Shown piece by piece: positions 14,635 through 22,716 of a stretch of 36,179 nt of DNA. Made by a program: the position numbers and the translations under genes. The notes beneath the pieces were generated by a model. It searched no databases, was not told where the DNA came from, and saw nothing but the letters and a program-made list of their open reading frames with translations. Position 1 is the stretch's first letter. The number at the start of each line of letters is the position of its first letter. The stretch covers positions 1 to 36,179 of the forward strand of contig JACUTW010000019.1 of the NCBI GenBank assembly GCA_014859605.1, given 5' to 3'. The DNA comes from Desulfuromonadales bacterium. GTDB lineage: Bacteria; Desulfobacterota; Desulfuromonadia; Desulfuromonadales; UBA2197.

Positions 14635-16386
14635 CTACTGCGGGCCGCGTCGGGTGTGGGTCGACTTCTTTGTCCCCGGCTTGAAGGGGCGTCTTTCCCC
14701 CCCCTTGCCCGGTGCGCGCCGGTGTGTCGGACGATCGTCCCCTCCCCCGGCCCCTTGATCAACGCTCAATTTCAACTGCTGCCCGCAAACCCAGACCCCC
14801 TGCAAATGCTTGAAACTCTCGGAAGGCAAATCGCGGGGGAGATCGACCAGACAAAAGTCGTGGTAAATCTTGATCGCGCCGATCTCCTTGCTGGTCAGTT
14901 GCGACTCATTGGTGATCGCGCCGACAATATGGCGGGGCTCGACGCCGTGACTGCGGCCGACTTCAATGCGGTAACGGAGGAGATTCGAATCGCCGGCACG
15001 CGGCGGCCGGGGCGGACGGTTATCAATGCTCCGTTCCGTCGCCAGCGGCGGCTCGACGAGCCCTTCTTCCGGTTGCAGGGGACGCTCTTTCTGCACCAGA
15101 TAGGCGAGGGCGGCGGCAATGCGGCGATGGCCGACATCGTACTCGGACTGGAAGGAGTCGATCATCTCTTCAAAGAATTCAAGCTCCTCGGATTCGAGAG
15201 TGGTCGAAATCTGCTCCTTGAAAAGACCAACACGACGGTTGGCAATATCCTTTTTGGTCGGCAGATTCATCGCCTTGATCGGCTGGCGGGTCGCCTGTTC
15301 GATCAGGTTGAGCATCCGCATCTCGCGGGGAGCGACAAAGAGGATCGCTTTCCCTTCCTTGCCGGCGCGCCCGGTGCGGCCGATGCGGTGGACATAAGCT
15401 TCGGTGTCGTTGGGAATGTCGTAGTTGACGACGTGACTGATCCGTTTGACATCAAGGCCGCGGGCGGCGACGTCAGTGGCAACGACGATATCGAGGGAAC
15501 CGCCCTTGAGGCGTTCGATGGTCTTTTCGCGCAGCACCTGCGACATGTCACCGTTCAAAGCGGCACAGGAAAAGCCGCGCGCTTCGAGCTTTTCGGCGAG
15601 TTCGACGGTGGCGAGCTTGGTGCGGACAAAGACGATCATCGCTTCGATCTCTTCGGCTTCGAGTATTCGGGTCAAGGCATCAAGTTTGTGCAGCCCCTTG
15701 ACTTGCCAGAAGCGCTGCTCGATGGTTTCGACCGTCGTAGTCTTAGTCCGGATACGAATCTCCACCGGATCGCGCAGGTGGCGGCGGGCGACCTGCAGCA
15801 CCTCCTTCGGCATCGTCGCCGAAAAGAGAGCGGTCTGGTGCTCCGGCGGGGCATGACTGAGGATATCCTCAACATCGTCGATAAAGCCCATGCGCAGCAT
15901 CTCGTCGGCTTCGTCGACAACGACAGCGCGCAGTCGGTCGAGCTTCAAGGTACCGCGACGGAGATGGTCCTGAATCCGGCCCGGGGTACCGACCACCGCC
16001 TGGACGCCGCGCGCCAGCTGGCGCAGCTGCTGTTCCATATTCTGACCACCGTAGACCGGCAGCACCTGGAAGCCGGGGAGATGACGGGCATAGGTCTGCA
16101 TTGCCTCGGCGACCTGAAGAGCCAGTTCCCGCGTCGGGGTGAGGACGAGGATCTGCGGCGCCTTCAACGCCGGATCGAGCCGGCTGAGGAGGGGAAAGGA
16201 GAAGGCGGCGGTCTTACCGGTGCCGGTCTGCGCCTGGCCGAGAACATCGCGGCCAGCTAAAAGGGGCGGAATACTTTCCGCCTGAATCGGTGACGGGGCT
16301 TCGTAACCGACCTCGTCGATCACCCGATTGATGGCGGGGGCGAGATTGAGTTCGGCAAAAGTGGGGAGGATCTCTTCGTCTGTCAT
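14635..16386 (-). CDS. deaD: DEAD-box ATP-dependent RNA helicase, DeaD/CsdA type
   Basis: A 583-residue RNA helicase. It shows the Q motif (PSPIQAESIP), motif I AQTGTGKT (52-59), Ia PTRELALQ, Ib GTPGR, II DEADEM, III SATMP, IV FVRTK, V ATDVAARGLD and VI HRIGRTGRAGKEG. After the helicase core is a DbpA-type RNA-binding domain (LLRYRIEVGRSHGVEPRHIVGAITNE, IGAIKIYHDFCLVDLP), then a basic tail ending KKSTHTRRGPQ. This is the DeaD layout, a helicase for ribosome assembly and structured or cold-stabilised mRNA. I chose ATG 16386 (MTDEEILPTF); the frame is open to 16464, but that extension overlaps the pyrophosphatase gene and lacks homology. It lies 64 bp downstream of the pyrophosphatase on the same strand. 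Confidence 0.93.
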   Translation of the reverse strand: MTDEEILPTFAELNLAPAINRVIDEVGYEAPSPIQAESIPPLLAGRDVLGQAQTGTGKTAAFSFPLLSRLDPALKAPQILVLTPTRELALQVAEAMQTYARHLPGFQVLPVYGGQNMEQQLRQLARGVQAVVGTPGRIQDHLRRGTLKLDRLRAVVVDEADEMLRMGFIDDVEDILSHAPPEHQTALFSATMPKEVLQVARRHLRDPVEIRIRTKTTTVETIEQRFWQVKGLHKLDALTRILEAEEIEAMIVFVRTKLATVELAEKLEARGFSCAALNGDMSQVLREKTIERLKGGSLDIVVATDVAARGLDVKRISHVVNYDIPNDTEAYVHRIGRTGRAGKEGKAILFVAPREMRMLNLIEQATRQPIKAMNLPTKKDIANRRVGLFKEQISTTLESEELEFFEEMIDSFQSEYDVGHRRIAAALAYLVQKERPLQPEEGLVEPPLATERSIDNRPPRPPRAGDSNLLRYRIEVGRSHGVEPRHIVGAITNESQLTSKEIGAIKIYHDFCLVDLPRDLPSESFKHLQGVWVCGQQLKLSVDQGAGGGDDRPTHRRAPGKGGERRPFKPGTKKSTHTRRGPQ

Positions 16387-16450
16387 GGGAGCAACCTGTC
16401 TCTGAATTGAATCCGGCAAGATACCGATAGGGAGAAGAATGTCCTGCGAA

Positions 16451-18100
16451 TTACTGCAGAGCACCGAAAATTTTCAGCAGATGCGGAATCAACTGCTTTT
16501 TGCGTGACATCACCCCTTTAAGCTCGAAGAGGTGAGGTTCCAACTGGGGATAACCGAAAAGATGGGCGATTTCATTCTTGCCGACCGCAAGGAAGAGCGT
16601 GGTCTCACTGTAGATGTCCGTCACCATCAACCCGGCGAGATCGAGGCGATCCTTTTCTTTGATCTCTTGCAGAATTGCCCGCAACTCCCCCTTCATCTCG
16701 AGAAACTCGGCAAAACCGACGACCTCGACCTGTCCCACCCCGAAGCGCACATCACCGGCGCTAAATTCCTTGAAATCAGCGCGGATGGCCTCGGTCTTGT
16801 TGGCGTAAGCGGAAAAACCGCTGCCGGCCGAGAAGATATCGCGGCCAAAGGCGAGATAGTCAAGATTGGCCACCGCCGCCAGCCAAAGGGCCATCTCCCG
16901 ATCCCGCGTTGTCGTCGTCGGCGACTTGAGAATAACGGTATCGGAAAGGATGCCAGCCAGCAACAGGGAGGCGATCGCCCCTTCCGGCTGTATGCCGCGC
17001 TCACGATACAGGGTGGCAACGATGGTGCAGGTGCTGCCGACCGGAACCGCCATAAAGGTAATCGGCTGTGAGGTCGGCGCATTGCCGAGCTTGTGATGGT
17101 CAATGACTTCGAGAATTTCGACACTCTCGGCGCCATAGACCGCCTGCCCCAGCTCGTTGTGATCGACGAGAATCAAGGCGTAAGGGATGGGGGCGAGGAG
17201 GGATGATTTGGTGGCGATGCCGGCGATGGTGCCGTCTTCTTCGATGGCAATGACCGCCGGTTCCTGGGCATGCAACAGCTTGAGACGGAGATGCTCCAGG
17301 GGCTCGTTCACCCCGATCGATTCGAAGCGGGGGTCGATAAAGGCGGTCAAGGGGGACGACAAACGCGCCAGCCAGGCCGCTGTCGCCGTATCGTGCCGGG
17401 TCGAAAGGACGGTCACCCCGGCGCGGCGGGCGCGCTCTAAAAGCTCAGGATGAACTGAGAATCCGCCGGAGATAATCAAGACCCCGACCCGGCTTTCGAT
17501 GGCCTCCTGCTGAATCGACGGCCGGTCGCCGGTGATGACCAATAGCCGCCGGCGCTCATATCCGGAGATACGAGCCGCAAAGGAGGCTCCGGTCATCGCG
17601 CCGATAAAGAGGTGATACTCGGCCACCGCCATCTCCGGATCACCGGCCAGAAGGGTCGCTTCCAGGCAGTCGCGCAGCAGGGCCACAGAGGTTTCAACCT
17701 CACGCCGACTTTGCGTGCTGGCGGCCAGATACTTTTCCGAAAGGCGCAACAGCGAAACGATGCCGACCGGCAAACGGGCAGCATCGGCGATCGGCAGAAC
17801 CCGGATGGAGTGCTGATGAAAAAGTTCGAGGGCGCTCTTGAGAGAGGTCTGAAGCGAAGCTGTCACCGGCTGGCGATTGAGAACGTCCCGCACCTTTGGG
17901 TGAACATCGCTGAGACGGAGGGGGACAGGAATCTGCAGACGATCAAGGATATAGCGGGTTTGCGGATTCGGCGCGCCGGCGATAGCCGGGCTGACATTGG
18001 TAAAACCGAAACGGCGCTTGAACTCGGCGTAAGCGATGGCCGAGGCCACGGAATCTGTATCCGGGTTGCGGTGACCGATGACGTAAATCTGTTTTTGCAT
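16451..18100 (-). CDS. CBS/DRTGG-containing Mn-dependent (family II) inorganic pyrophosphatase
   Basis: A 549-residue DHH-family phosphoesterase that hydrolyses pyrophosphate with Mn or Co. The DHH core is split: GHRNPDTDS (9-17) at the N-terminus, then, after a regulatory insert, DHNELGQ, DHHKLGN and the DHHA2 part (RADFKEFSAGD..., MVTDIYSETTLFLAVG, SRKKQLIPHLL with the SRKKQ substrate-binding motif). The insert of about 240 residues carries a CBS pair (VTASLQTSLKSALELFHQHSIRVLPI and VNEPLEHLRLKLLHAQEPAVIAIEEDG) interrupted by a DRTGG-like domain (GDRPSIQQEAI...GVLIISGG). In such enzymes the CBS domains bind adenine nucleotides and control activity. TGGAG stands 5 bases before ATG 18100. Confidence 0.93.
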   Translation of the reverse strand: MQKQIYVIGHRNPDTDSVASAIAYAEFKRRFGFTNVSPAIAGAPNPQTRYILDRLQIPVPLRLSDVHPKVRDVLNRQPVTASLQTSLKSALELFHQHSIRVLPIADAARLPVGIVSLLRLSEKYLAASTQSRREVETSVALLRDCLEATLLAGDPEMAVAEYHLFIGAMTGASFAARISGYERRRLLVITGDRPSIQQEAIESRVGVLIISGGFSVHPELLERARRAGVTVLSTRHDTATAAWLARLSSPLTAFIDPRFESIGVNEPLEHLRLKLLHAQEPAVIAIEEDGTIAGIATKSSLLAPIPYALILVDHNELGQAVYGAESVEILEVIDHHKLGNAPTSQPITFMAVPVGSTCTIVATLYRERGIQPEGAIASLLLAGILSDTVILKSPTTTTRDREMALWLAAVANLDYLAFGRDIFSAGSGFSAYANKTEAIRADFKEFSAGDVRFGVGQVEVVGFAEFLEMKGELRAILQEIKEKDRLDLAGLMVTDIYSETTLFLAVGKNEIAHLFGYPQLEPHLFELKGVMSRKKQLIPHLLKIFGALQ

Positions 18101-18181
18101 GCAAACTCCAGGACAAGGTAAACGGCGCTTATCCTACGGTAAAACCGGTCAATTGTGTATCAGTTAATCGTTCTCTGCCAG

Positions 18182-18199
18182 AAAAAAAGAGAGGCTCTT
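18182..18199 (-). terminator. Weak intrinsic terminator after the 89-residue ORF
   Basis: On the minus strand, AAGAG-CCT-CTCTT (18199-18187) is followed by T-rich sequence (18186-18182; seven T in all). It lies about 25 bp past the stop of the small ORF. The stem is short, so efficiency is uncertain. Confidence 0.45.
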
Positions 18200-18221
18200 A
18201 CCGTTCGCGTTAACAAGCTGT

Positions 18222-18491
18222 TCACACCCCGAGAAAACGACTGACGTGGGCTTTCACCCCCCCGCTCTCTTTCGCGACTGCATCCTGCCGCTCTTCCAAC
18301 GACATAAAGCTCAACAGATAACGGCGCGCCGGTGCTTCCCCTCCGGCGATCTTCTCGGCCATGTTGCAGACAATGCCAATCGGCAATCCGGCGCGAAACC
18401 CTGTCACTAACCGCCCGATTTCATCGCGCCGCTGTTCATCCGTCCATCCCTTAAAAAGCGCTTCGCCTAAATCTCCCTGCACACTCAACAT
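18222..18491 (-). CDS. Hypothetical 89-residue protein
   Basis: A small soluble protein I do not recognise. It has a strong ribosome binding site (GGGAGG, then 6 bases to ATG 18491) and ordinary coding composition, so I take it as real. The sequence is mixed charged/helical (GWTDEQRRDEIGRLVTGFRAG, SFMSLEERQDAVAKESGGVKAHVSRFLG) with one short hydrophobic patch (GLPIGIVCNMAEKIAG) and no signal peptide. The SLEERQDAVAKESGGVKAHVSRFL tail could form an amphipathic helix. It stands alone between the pyrophosphatase gene (same strand, with a weak terminator between) and the divergent dcw cluster. No function can be assigned. Confidence 0.65.
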   Translation of the reverse strand: MLSVQGDLGEALFKGWTDEQRRDEIGRLVTGFRAGLPIGIVCNMAEKIAGGEAPARRYLLSFMSLEERQDAVAKESGGVKAHVSRFLGV

Positions 18492-18791
18492 TCGAAACCT
18501 CCCGGGTTAAAAGCTAAATCTGAAAATTGCCAACCGTCTGAATCATTGCCGTCTTTATAAACAGTGCAGGGGTCATCTTCAACCTTATTTTTTGCAGAAG
18601 CCGTGATCCGGCAGAAACTGTCGCAACGTCACATCCTAACCCACTAAAATTCATCCATAAAACCGATAGGGAGCGGCGGGAGAAATCGTCTGGAAAAATA
18701 ACTGCGGGTTCTCTCCCTTTTTCGTTTCGACACATTGCTGCCAGTACCAAGAAAATATTCGTTAAAACAGCGTCTTTCGACAAAAAGTTCC
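18492..18791. other. Gene-free stretch upstream of the dcw promoter
   Basis: About 300 bases between the divergent 89-residue ORF and the mraZ promoter. The sequence is richer in A and T than the flanking genes, and I see no convincing gene, repeat or hairpin. A minus-strand open frame (18514-18783, TTG start) reads like noise. The stretch probably holds upstream control sequence for both directions, but I cannot name a site in it. Confidence 0.5.
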
Positions 18792-18820
18792 TTGACAGTC
18801 CGCAGGACCGCCGGTATATT
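18792..18820 (+). promoter_or_regulatory. Consensus sigma-70 promoter of the dcw cluster
   Basis: TTGACA (18792-18797), a 17-bp spacer and TATATT (18815-18820) form an almost perfect sigma-70 promoter. The expected start is near 18827, giving a leader of about 47 bases before mraZ that contains two MraZ-box-like repeats. Confidence 0.88.
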
Positions 18821-18830
18821 TCAACCCCAA

Positions 18831-18847
18831 AGAGTGTAAAAAAGTGT
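18831..18847 (+). promoter_or_regulatory. Probable MraZ operator (two direct repeats)
   Basis: AGAGTGT (18831-18837) and AAAGTGT (18841-18847) are direct repeats exactly 10 bp apart, just after the predicted start site. MraZ proteins are known to bind tandem short repeats with a 10-bp period in front of their own operon (TGGG-type in E. coli, AAAGTG-type in Mycoplasma). MraZ autorepression here is inferred. Confidence 0.65.
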
Positions 18848-18873
18848 CAAACAAGCCCTAAGCGGATTCTTTT

Positions 18874-19320
18874 ATGAACTTTCAAGGCGAGTACATCAAT
18901 CTGATCGACCCGAAAGGCCGAGCCAGTATCCCTTCTCGCTTTCGCGAAACGCTCAATAGCGTCTACGGCGACGACCGCCTGATTGTGACCAAGAATATCG
19001 ATGGCGGCCTCACCGCTTACCCTCTGTCGCGCTGGCCGCAACTGGTGGAAAATGTCCAGAGCCAGCCCGCCGGCAAGAACAAGACCGCGATAATTCGCTT
19101 GCTCGTTTCGCCGGCACAGGAGTGCACCTTTGACAAGCAGGGCCGCATCCAGATCCCGCTCTCCCTGCGGAGTCACGCCAATCTCACCAAGGAAATTGTC
19201 ATTGTCGGCCATTTCGACAAGATCGAAATCTTTAATCAGTCCCATTACGACCAGGTCACGCAGCGCTCAGAGTCATTCTTGCAGGATAATCCGCAAGACA
19301 TGGCGGATATGGGGTTCTAG
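18874..19320 (+). CDS. mraZ: Transcriptional regulator MraZ
   Basis: A 148-residue protein with two AbrB-like/SpoVT MraZ repeats: the first around GEYINLIDPKGRASIPSRFRETL (5-27), the second around ECTFDKQGRIQIPLSLRSHANL (83-104), each with the DxKGRxxxP core. MraZ forms a ring-shaped oligomer that binds tandem boxes at the dcw promoter and represses the cluster. It is the first gene of the cluster, ends 3 bp before rsmH, and has candidate boxes in its leader. No good Shine-Dalgarno is seen before ATG 18874, only GCGGA about 8 bases upstream. The length is normal. Confidence 0.96.
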   Translation: MNFQGEYINLIDPKGRASIPSRFRETLNSVYGDDRLIVTKNIDGGLTAYPLSRWPQLVENVQSQPAGKNKTAIIRLLVSPAQECTFDKQGRIQIPLSLRSHANLTKEIVIVGHFDKIEIFNQSHYDQVTQRSESFLQDNPQDMADMGF

Positions 19321-19323
19321 ACC

Positions 19324-20271
19324 ATGGCAGCGACGGACTTTAGTCATCTTTCTGTTCTCCCCGAGGCAACGATTGACTGCCTATCACCTCACCCTGGGGA
19401 GATTTATCTCGACGGCACGATCGGTGGCGGCGGCCATGCCCGCCTGATCCTCGAAGCTTCGGCTCCGGACGGCCGCCTGATCGGCCTCGACCGCGATCCC
19501 GACGCCCTGGAACATGCGGCAAAAATTCTGGCGCCCTACGGCGCGAGGGTCTCCCTGCACCACGCCTGCTTTGCCGATCTGGCCAGCATCCTTGACGACC
19601 TCGATATTCCAGTCGTCGACGGCATCCTGTTCGATCTCGGCGTCTCTTCCTGGCAGCTCGACAGCGCCGGGCGGGGTTTTTCTTTTCGCCAGGACGGCCC
19701 TTTGGATATGCGCATGGATGCGACGCAGGGTGAATCGGCAGCCGACATTGTCAACCAGCGCGACGAAGCAGATCTGGTGCGCATCTTTCGCGAATACGGG
19801 GAAGAGCGCTTTGCCGGGCGGATCGCCAGACACATTGTACAACGCCGCGGCGAAGCCCCCTTTACCCGGACTACCGAACTTGCCGAACTGGTGCGCGATG
19901 TTGTGCCGGGCGGCAATATCCCGGCGCGAATTCATCCGGCAACCCGCATTTTTCAAGCCTTGCGGATTGAGGTCAATGGGGAGCTTGACCAGGTCAAGAC
20001 CGGAATCAACAGCGCTTTTCGGCGTTTGAAGGTTGGCGGCCGCCTGGCGATCATCTCTTTTCATTCGCTGGAAGACCGCATCGTCAAACAGGCTTTTCAG
20101 CGATTGAGCACGGGGTGTAACTGCCCCCCCAAGCTGCCACTCTGCGTCTGTGGCCGGACCCCCGTTGCCGAACTTTTGACCCGGCGCGGCATCAAGGGAT
20201 CAGTATCAGACAGCGACAATCCCCGGGCCCGCAGTGCGGTCTTGCGGGCCATTCGTAAACTTTGTAATTAA
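19324..20271 (+). CDS. rsmH: 16S rRNA (cytosine1402-N4)-methyltransferase RsmH
   Basis: A 315-residue S-adenosylmethionine methyltransferase that modifies C1402 in the decoding centre of 16S rRNA; formerly MraW. Motifs are HPGEIYLDGTIGGGGHA (SAM loop), GLDRDPDAL, VDGILFDLGVSSWQLD, GRGFSFRQDGPLDMRMD, then GGRLAIISFHSLEDRIVK and the C-terminal NPRARSAVLRAIRK. It starts 3 bp after mraZ, in the conserved second position of the cluster. Length and motifs are complete, so it should be active. Confidence 0.97.
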   Translation: MAATDFSHLSVLPEATIDCLSPHPGEIYLDGTIGGGGHARLILEASAPDGRLIGLDRDPDALEHAAKILAPYGARVSLHHACFADLASILDDLDIPVVDGILFDLGVSSWQLDSAGRGFSFRQDGPLDMRMDATQGESAADIVNQRDEADLVRIFREYGEERFAGRIARHIVQRRGEAPFTRTTELAELVRDVVPGGNIPARIHPATRIFQALRIEVNGELDQVKTGINSAFRRLKVGGRLAIISFHSLEDRIVKQAFQRLSTGCNCPPKLPLCVCGRTPVAELLTRRGIKGSVSDSDNPRARSAVLRAIRKLCN

Positions 20272-20293
20272 TTAAGTCCTCAGGAGGACGATC

Positions 20294-20614
20294 ATGGCAC
20301 CAAGTCACTCTTCAACCATTACGCGTGCAGGTGCGGCTCCCCTCATTCACCGCGCCATGCTGCCCCCAATGCTTTGCACCATTCTCGGCCTGGCTCTCAT
20401 CTCAATCTTCTTTGTCTGGTCGCGGCAGCAGGTCCTCACTCTGCAATACGACATTGCCAGCATTGAAAGCAGCATCCGTAGCGCCCGCCAGGAAGCAAGC
20501 AAATTGCAGATTGAAGCGACGATGTTGCGGCAGCCGCGGCGCATCGAAGGGCTGGCACGGAAGGAACTGGGATTGGTGATGCCTGATCCCCGAAAAATCA
20601 TCGTTGTCCGCTAA
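20294..20614 (+). CDS. ftsL: Cell division protein FtsL
   Basis: A 106-residue bitopic division protein. It has a short cytoplasmic N-terminus, one membrane helix (about 26-43, LCTILGLALISIFFVW), then a periplasmic coiled coil (QVLTLQYDIASIESSIRSARQEASKLQIEATMLRQPRRIEGLARKELG) ending in the typical LGLVMPDP motif. FtsL joins FtsQ and FtsB to relay activation to FtsW/FtsI. Sequence is poorly conserved, but size, topology and position between rsmH and ftsI make the call secure. AGGAGG stands before ATG 20294. The stop overlaps the ftsI start as TAATG. No ftsB is visible in the window. Confidence 0.9.
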   Translation: MAPSHSSTITRAGAAPLIHRAMLPPMLCTILGLALISIFFVWSRQQVLTLQYDIASIESSIRSARQEASKLQIEATMLRQPRRIEGLARKELGLVMPDPRKIIVVR

Positions 20615-22716
20615 TGACTCCCCAGGAGTTCAAGGTCTACAAACGGTTTCGACTTGTTACCTTTTGTCTGAGTGTCGTCTTTGCCATCATTATCGGCCGG
20701 GCCTTCTACCTCCAGGTCATTACCAGTCAAAAATGGGGGCAACTGGCGGAACGGCAGTACCACAAAACCATCCGCGACGAATCGCCGCGCGGCACCATCT
20801 TTGATCAAAACCATGAGCCCATGGCGCTCAGCATCGCCGTCGACATGGTCTACGTCGAGCCAAAGCAGACCACCAGCTTTGCCTCCGACGCCCTGGAAAA
20901 AGAAAAGCGCCGCGAAGCGGCAGCGATCTTGGCTACAACCTTGTCACTGCCGCTGACGGAGATGACCAAGAAGCTGCACTCGGACAGAAACTACCTTTTG
21001 ATCAAAAGACAGATCTCTCCGGAAGAAGGGGCACTGCTTCGCAAGAAAATCAAGGAGAAGAGACTCCCCTGGATCGGCATCAAACAGGAATACCGGCGCT
21101 ATTACCCCAATGCTGACGTCGGCGCGCAGCTCCTTGGCTTCACCGGACAGGAACATCAAGGGCTCGAAGGGCTGGAGCTAAAATATAACGATCTTCTCCT
21201 CAGCAAAGGAAAAGGCCTGCGTGAAGGGACCAAGGATAATCGCGGGCGGGTCATCGGCGCGAGTCGGGAAAAGGGGGAGGAGAGCCGCCCCGGCAGCAAC
21301 CTCGTCCTCACCATCAACCAAAAGATCCAGTTCATTGCTGAGAAGGAGTTGGCGGAGGGCCTGCGCTCATCCGGGTCAAAAGCCGGCTGCGTCATTGTTC
21401 TCGACCCCGCCACCGGCAAGGTTCTCGCCCTGGCGAACCAGCCCGGCTTCAACCCGAATGCGCTAAAGGAGTATCGTCCCGGAGATTGGCGTAACCGTGC
21501 TCTCGGTGATACCTTTGAGCCGGGGTCGACACAAAAAATCTTTACGGTGGCGGCGGCCCTCAATGAAAAGGTCATCTCCCCCGGACAGTTGATTCACTGT
21601 GAAAACGGCTCGTACAAGGTCGGCGGCAAGGTCATTCGTGATCATGCACCCCTCGGACTGATTACGATTACCGAGATCCTCAAGCACAGCTCGAATATCG
21701 GTTCCGCCAAGATCGGCAAGAAGCTGGAAAGGGAACGCCTCTACAAGTACCTGAGCGACTTTGGCTTCGGTAGCACCACCGGTATTGATCTGCCCGGTGA
21801 ATCGCGGGGGAAACTGCACAAACCGGGGAAGTGGTATGAGATCGATCTGGCCGCCATCTCCTTTGGACAAGGGCTAACGGCGACCCCCATGCAGACAGCA
21901 GCAGCGATGGCAGTGATTGCCAACCACGGAGTGTTGATGCAACCGTATGTAGTCGAGCGGATCATTGCCGGTGATGGCAGCGAAACGATCATTGCCCCGA
22001 AAGCGCTGCGCCAGGTTGTCTCCGCGGAGACCGCCAATATCGTTCGTAACATGCTGATGACGGTCACCGAAAAGGGGGGGACCGGCACCCTGGCGGTTGT
22101 CCCCGGCTATCGCACCGCCGGCAAGACCGGGACCGCTCAGAAGGCCGATGCCGCCACCCGGAAATATTCTGTCGACAAACGGGTCGCCAGTTTCGTCGGC
22201 TTCATCCCCGCCGAGAACCCGAAGCTGGTGATCCTTGCTCTTCTCGATGAACCGAAGGGGCAAGTCTACGGCGGCTTGATTGCGGCACCGATCTTTAGTC
22301 GCGTCGCATCGCAAACGTTGCAACTCCTCGGCGTGCCGCCGACCTATCCGGAAGATCGCAACAAGATCCTCCCGTCGGCAGCAACGATTGCCAAAATCCT
22401 GGAGAAAGAAGGGGTCGAAGAAGTGCTGGCCCTCGATTCACATACTTTTGAGGACATTGTTAGCGTCGACGAGAATGGCGCTGCCATCCCGCCGGAACCG
22501 CGCGGGCCGGTGATGCCGAGCTTTATCGGCTTGAGCAGCCGCCAGGTCCTCGAAATGGCACAGGAGAACCAACTCAATCTCAAGCTGATCGGCAGCGGCC
22601 GCGTCACTGAGCAGGATCCCGTCGCCGGCATGCCGATCCCGCTGGGAAGCGAAATCTGGGTCCGGCTCGAACCTCCGAGCGACCGCCCGATTCTGTCAGA
22701 AAAGAGTCCGAAATGA
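20614..22716 (+). CDS. ftsI: Septal class B penicillin-binding protein with PASTA domain (FtsI/PBP3 role)
   Basis: A 700-residue D,D-transpeptidase that cross-links septal peptidoglycan. It has a short cytoplasmic N-terminus and one membrane helix (about 14-30), a dimerisation domain starting SPRGTIFDQNHEPMAL, and a transpeptidase domain with S305-T-Q-K308 (catalytic serine), S359-S-N361 and K504-T-G506. A C-terminal PASTA domain follows (about 632-690; VMPSFIGLSSRQVLEMAQENQ, VTEQDPVAGMPIPLGSEI). The PASTA domain recalls Gram-positive PBP2x/SpoVD and makes it longer than E. coli FtsI (588). It overlaps ftsL by one base and murE by ATGA. FtsW, its glycosyltransferase partner, is encoded downstream in the same cluster. 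Confidence 0.95.
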   Translation: MTPQEFKVYKRFRLVTFCLSVVFAIIIGRAFYLQVITSQKWGQLAERQYHKTIRDESPRGTIFDQNHEPMALSIAVDMVYVEPKQTTSFASDALEKEKRREAAAILATTLSLPLTEMTKKLHSDRNYLLIKRQISPEEGALLRKKIKEKRLPWIGIKQEYRRYYPNADVGAQLLGFTGQEHQGLEGLELKYNDLLLSKGKGLREGTKDNRGRVIGASREKGEESRPGSNLVLTINQKIQFIAEKELAEGLRSSGSKAGCVIVLDPATGKVLALANQPGFNPNALKEYRPGDWRNRALGDTFEPGSTQKIFTVAAALNEKVISPGQLIHCENGSYKVGGKVIRDHAPLGLITITEILKHSSNIGSAKIGKKLERERLYKYLSDFGFGSTTGIDLPGESRGKLHKPGKWYEIDLAAISFGQGLTATPMQTAAAMAVIANHGVLMQPYVVERIIAGDGSETIIAPKALRQVVSAETANIVRNMLMTVTEKGGTGTLAVVPGYRTAGKTGTAQKADAATRKYSVDKRVASFVGFIPAENPKLVILALLDEPKGQVYGGLIAAPIFSRVASQTLQLLGVPPTYPEDRNKILPSAATIAKILEKEGVEEVLALDSHTFEDIVSVDENGAAIPPEPRGPVMPSFIGLSSRQVLEMAQENQLNLKLIGSGRVTEQDPVAGMPIPLGSEIWVRLEPPSDRPILSEKSPK

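Noticed and set aside
14590-16260. 556-codon open frame on the plus strand
   Set aside because: It is the complement of the DEAD-box helicase, whose motifs are all on the minus strand; the GC-rich third-position bias explains the long antisense frame.
18514-18783. Open frame of 89 codons on the minus strand upstream of mraZ, with TTG start and AAGGA before it
   Set aside because: Its composition reads like noncoding A/T-rich sequence, it has no recognisable domain, and it covers the region next to the dcw promoter.
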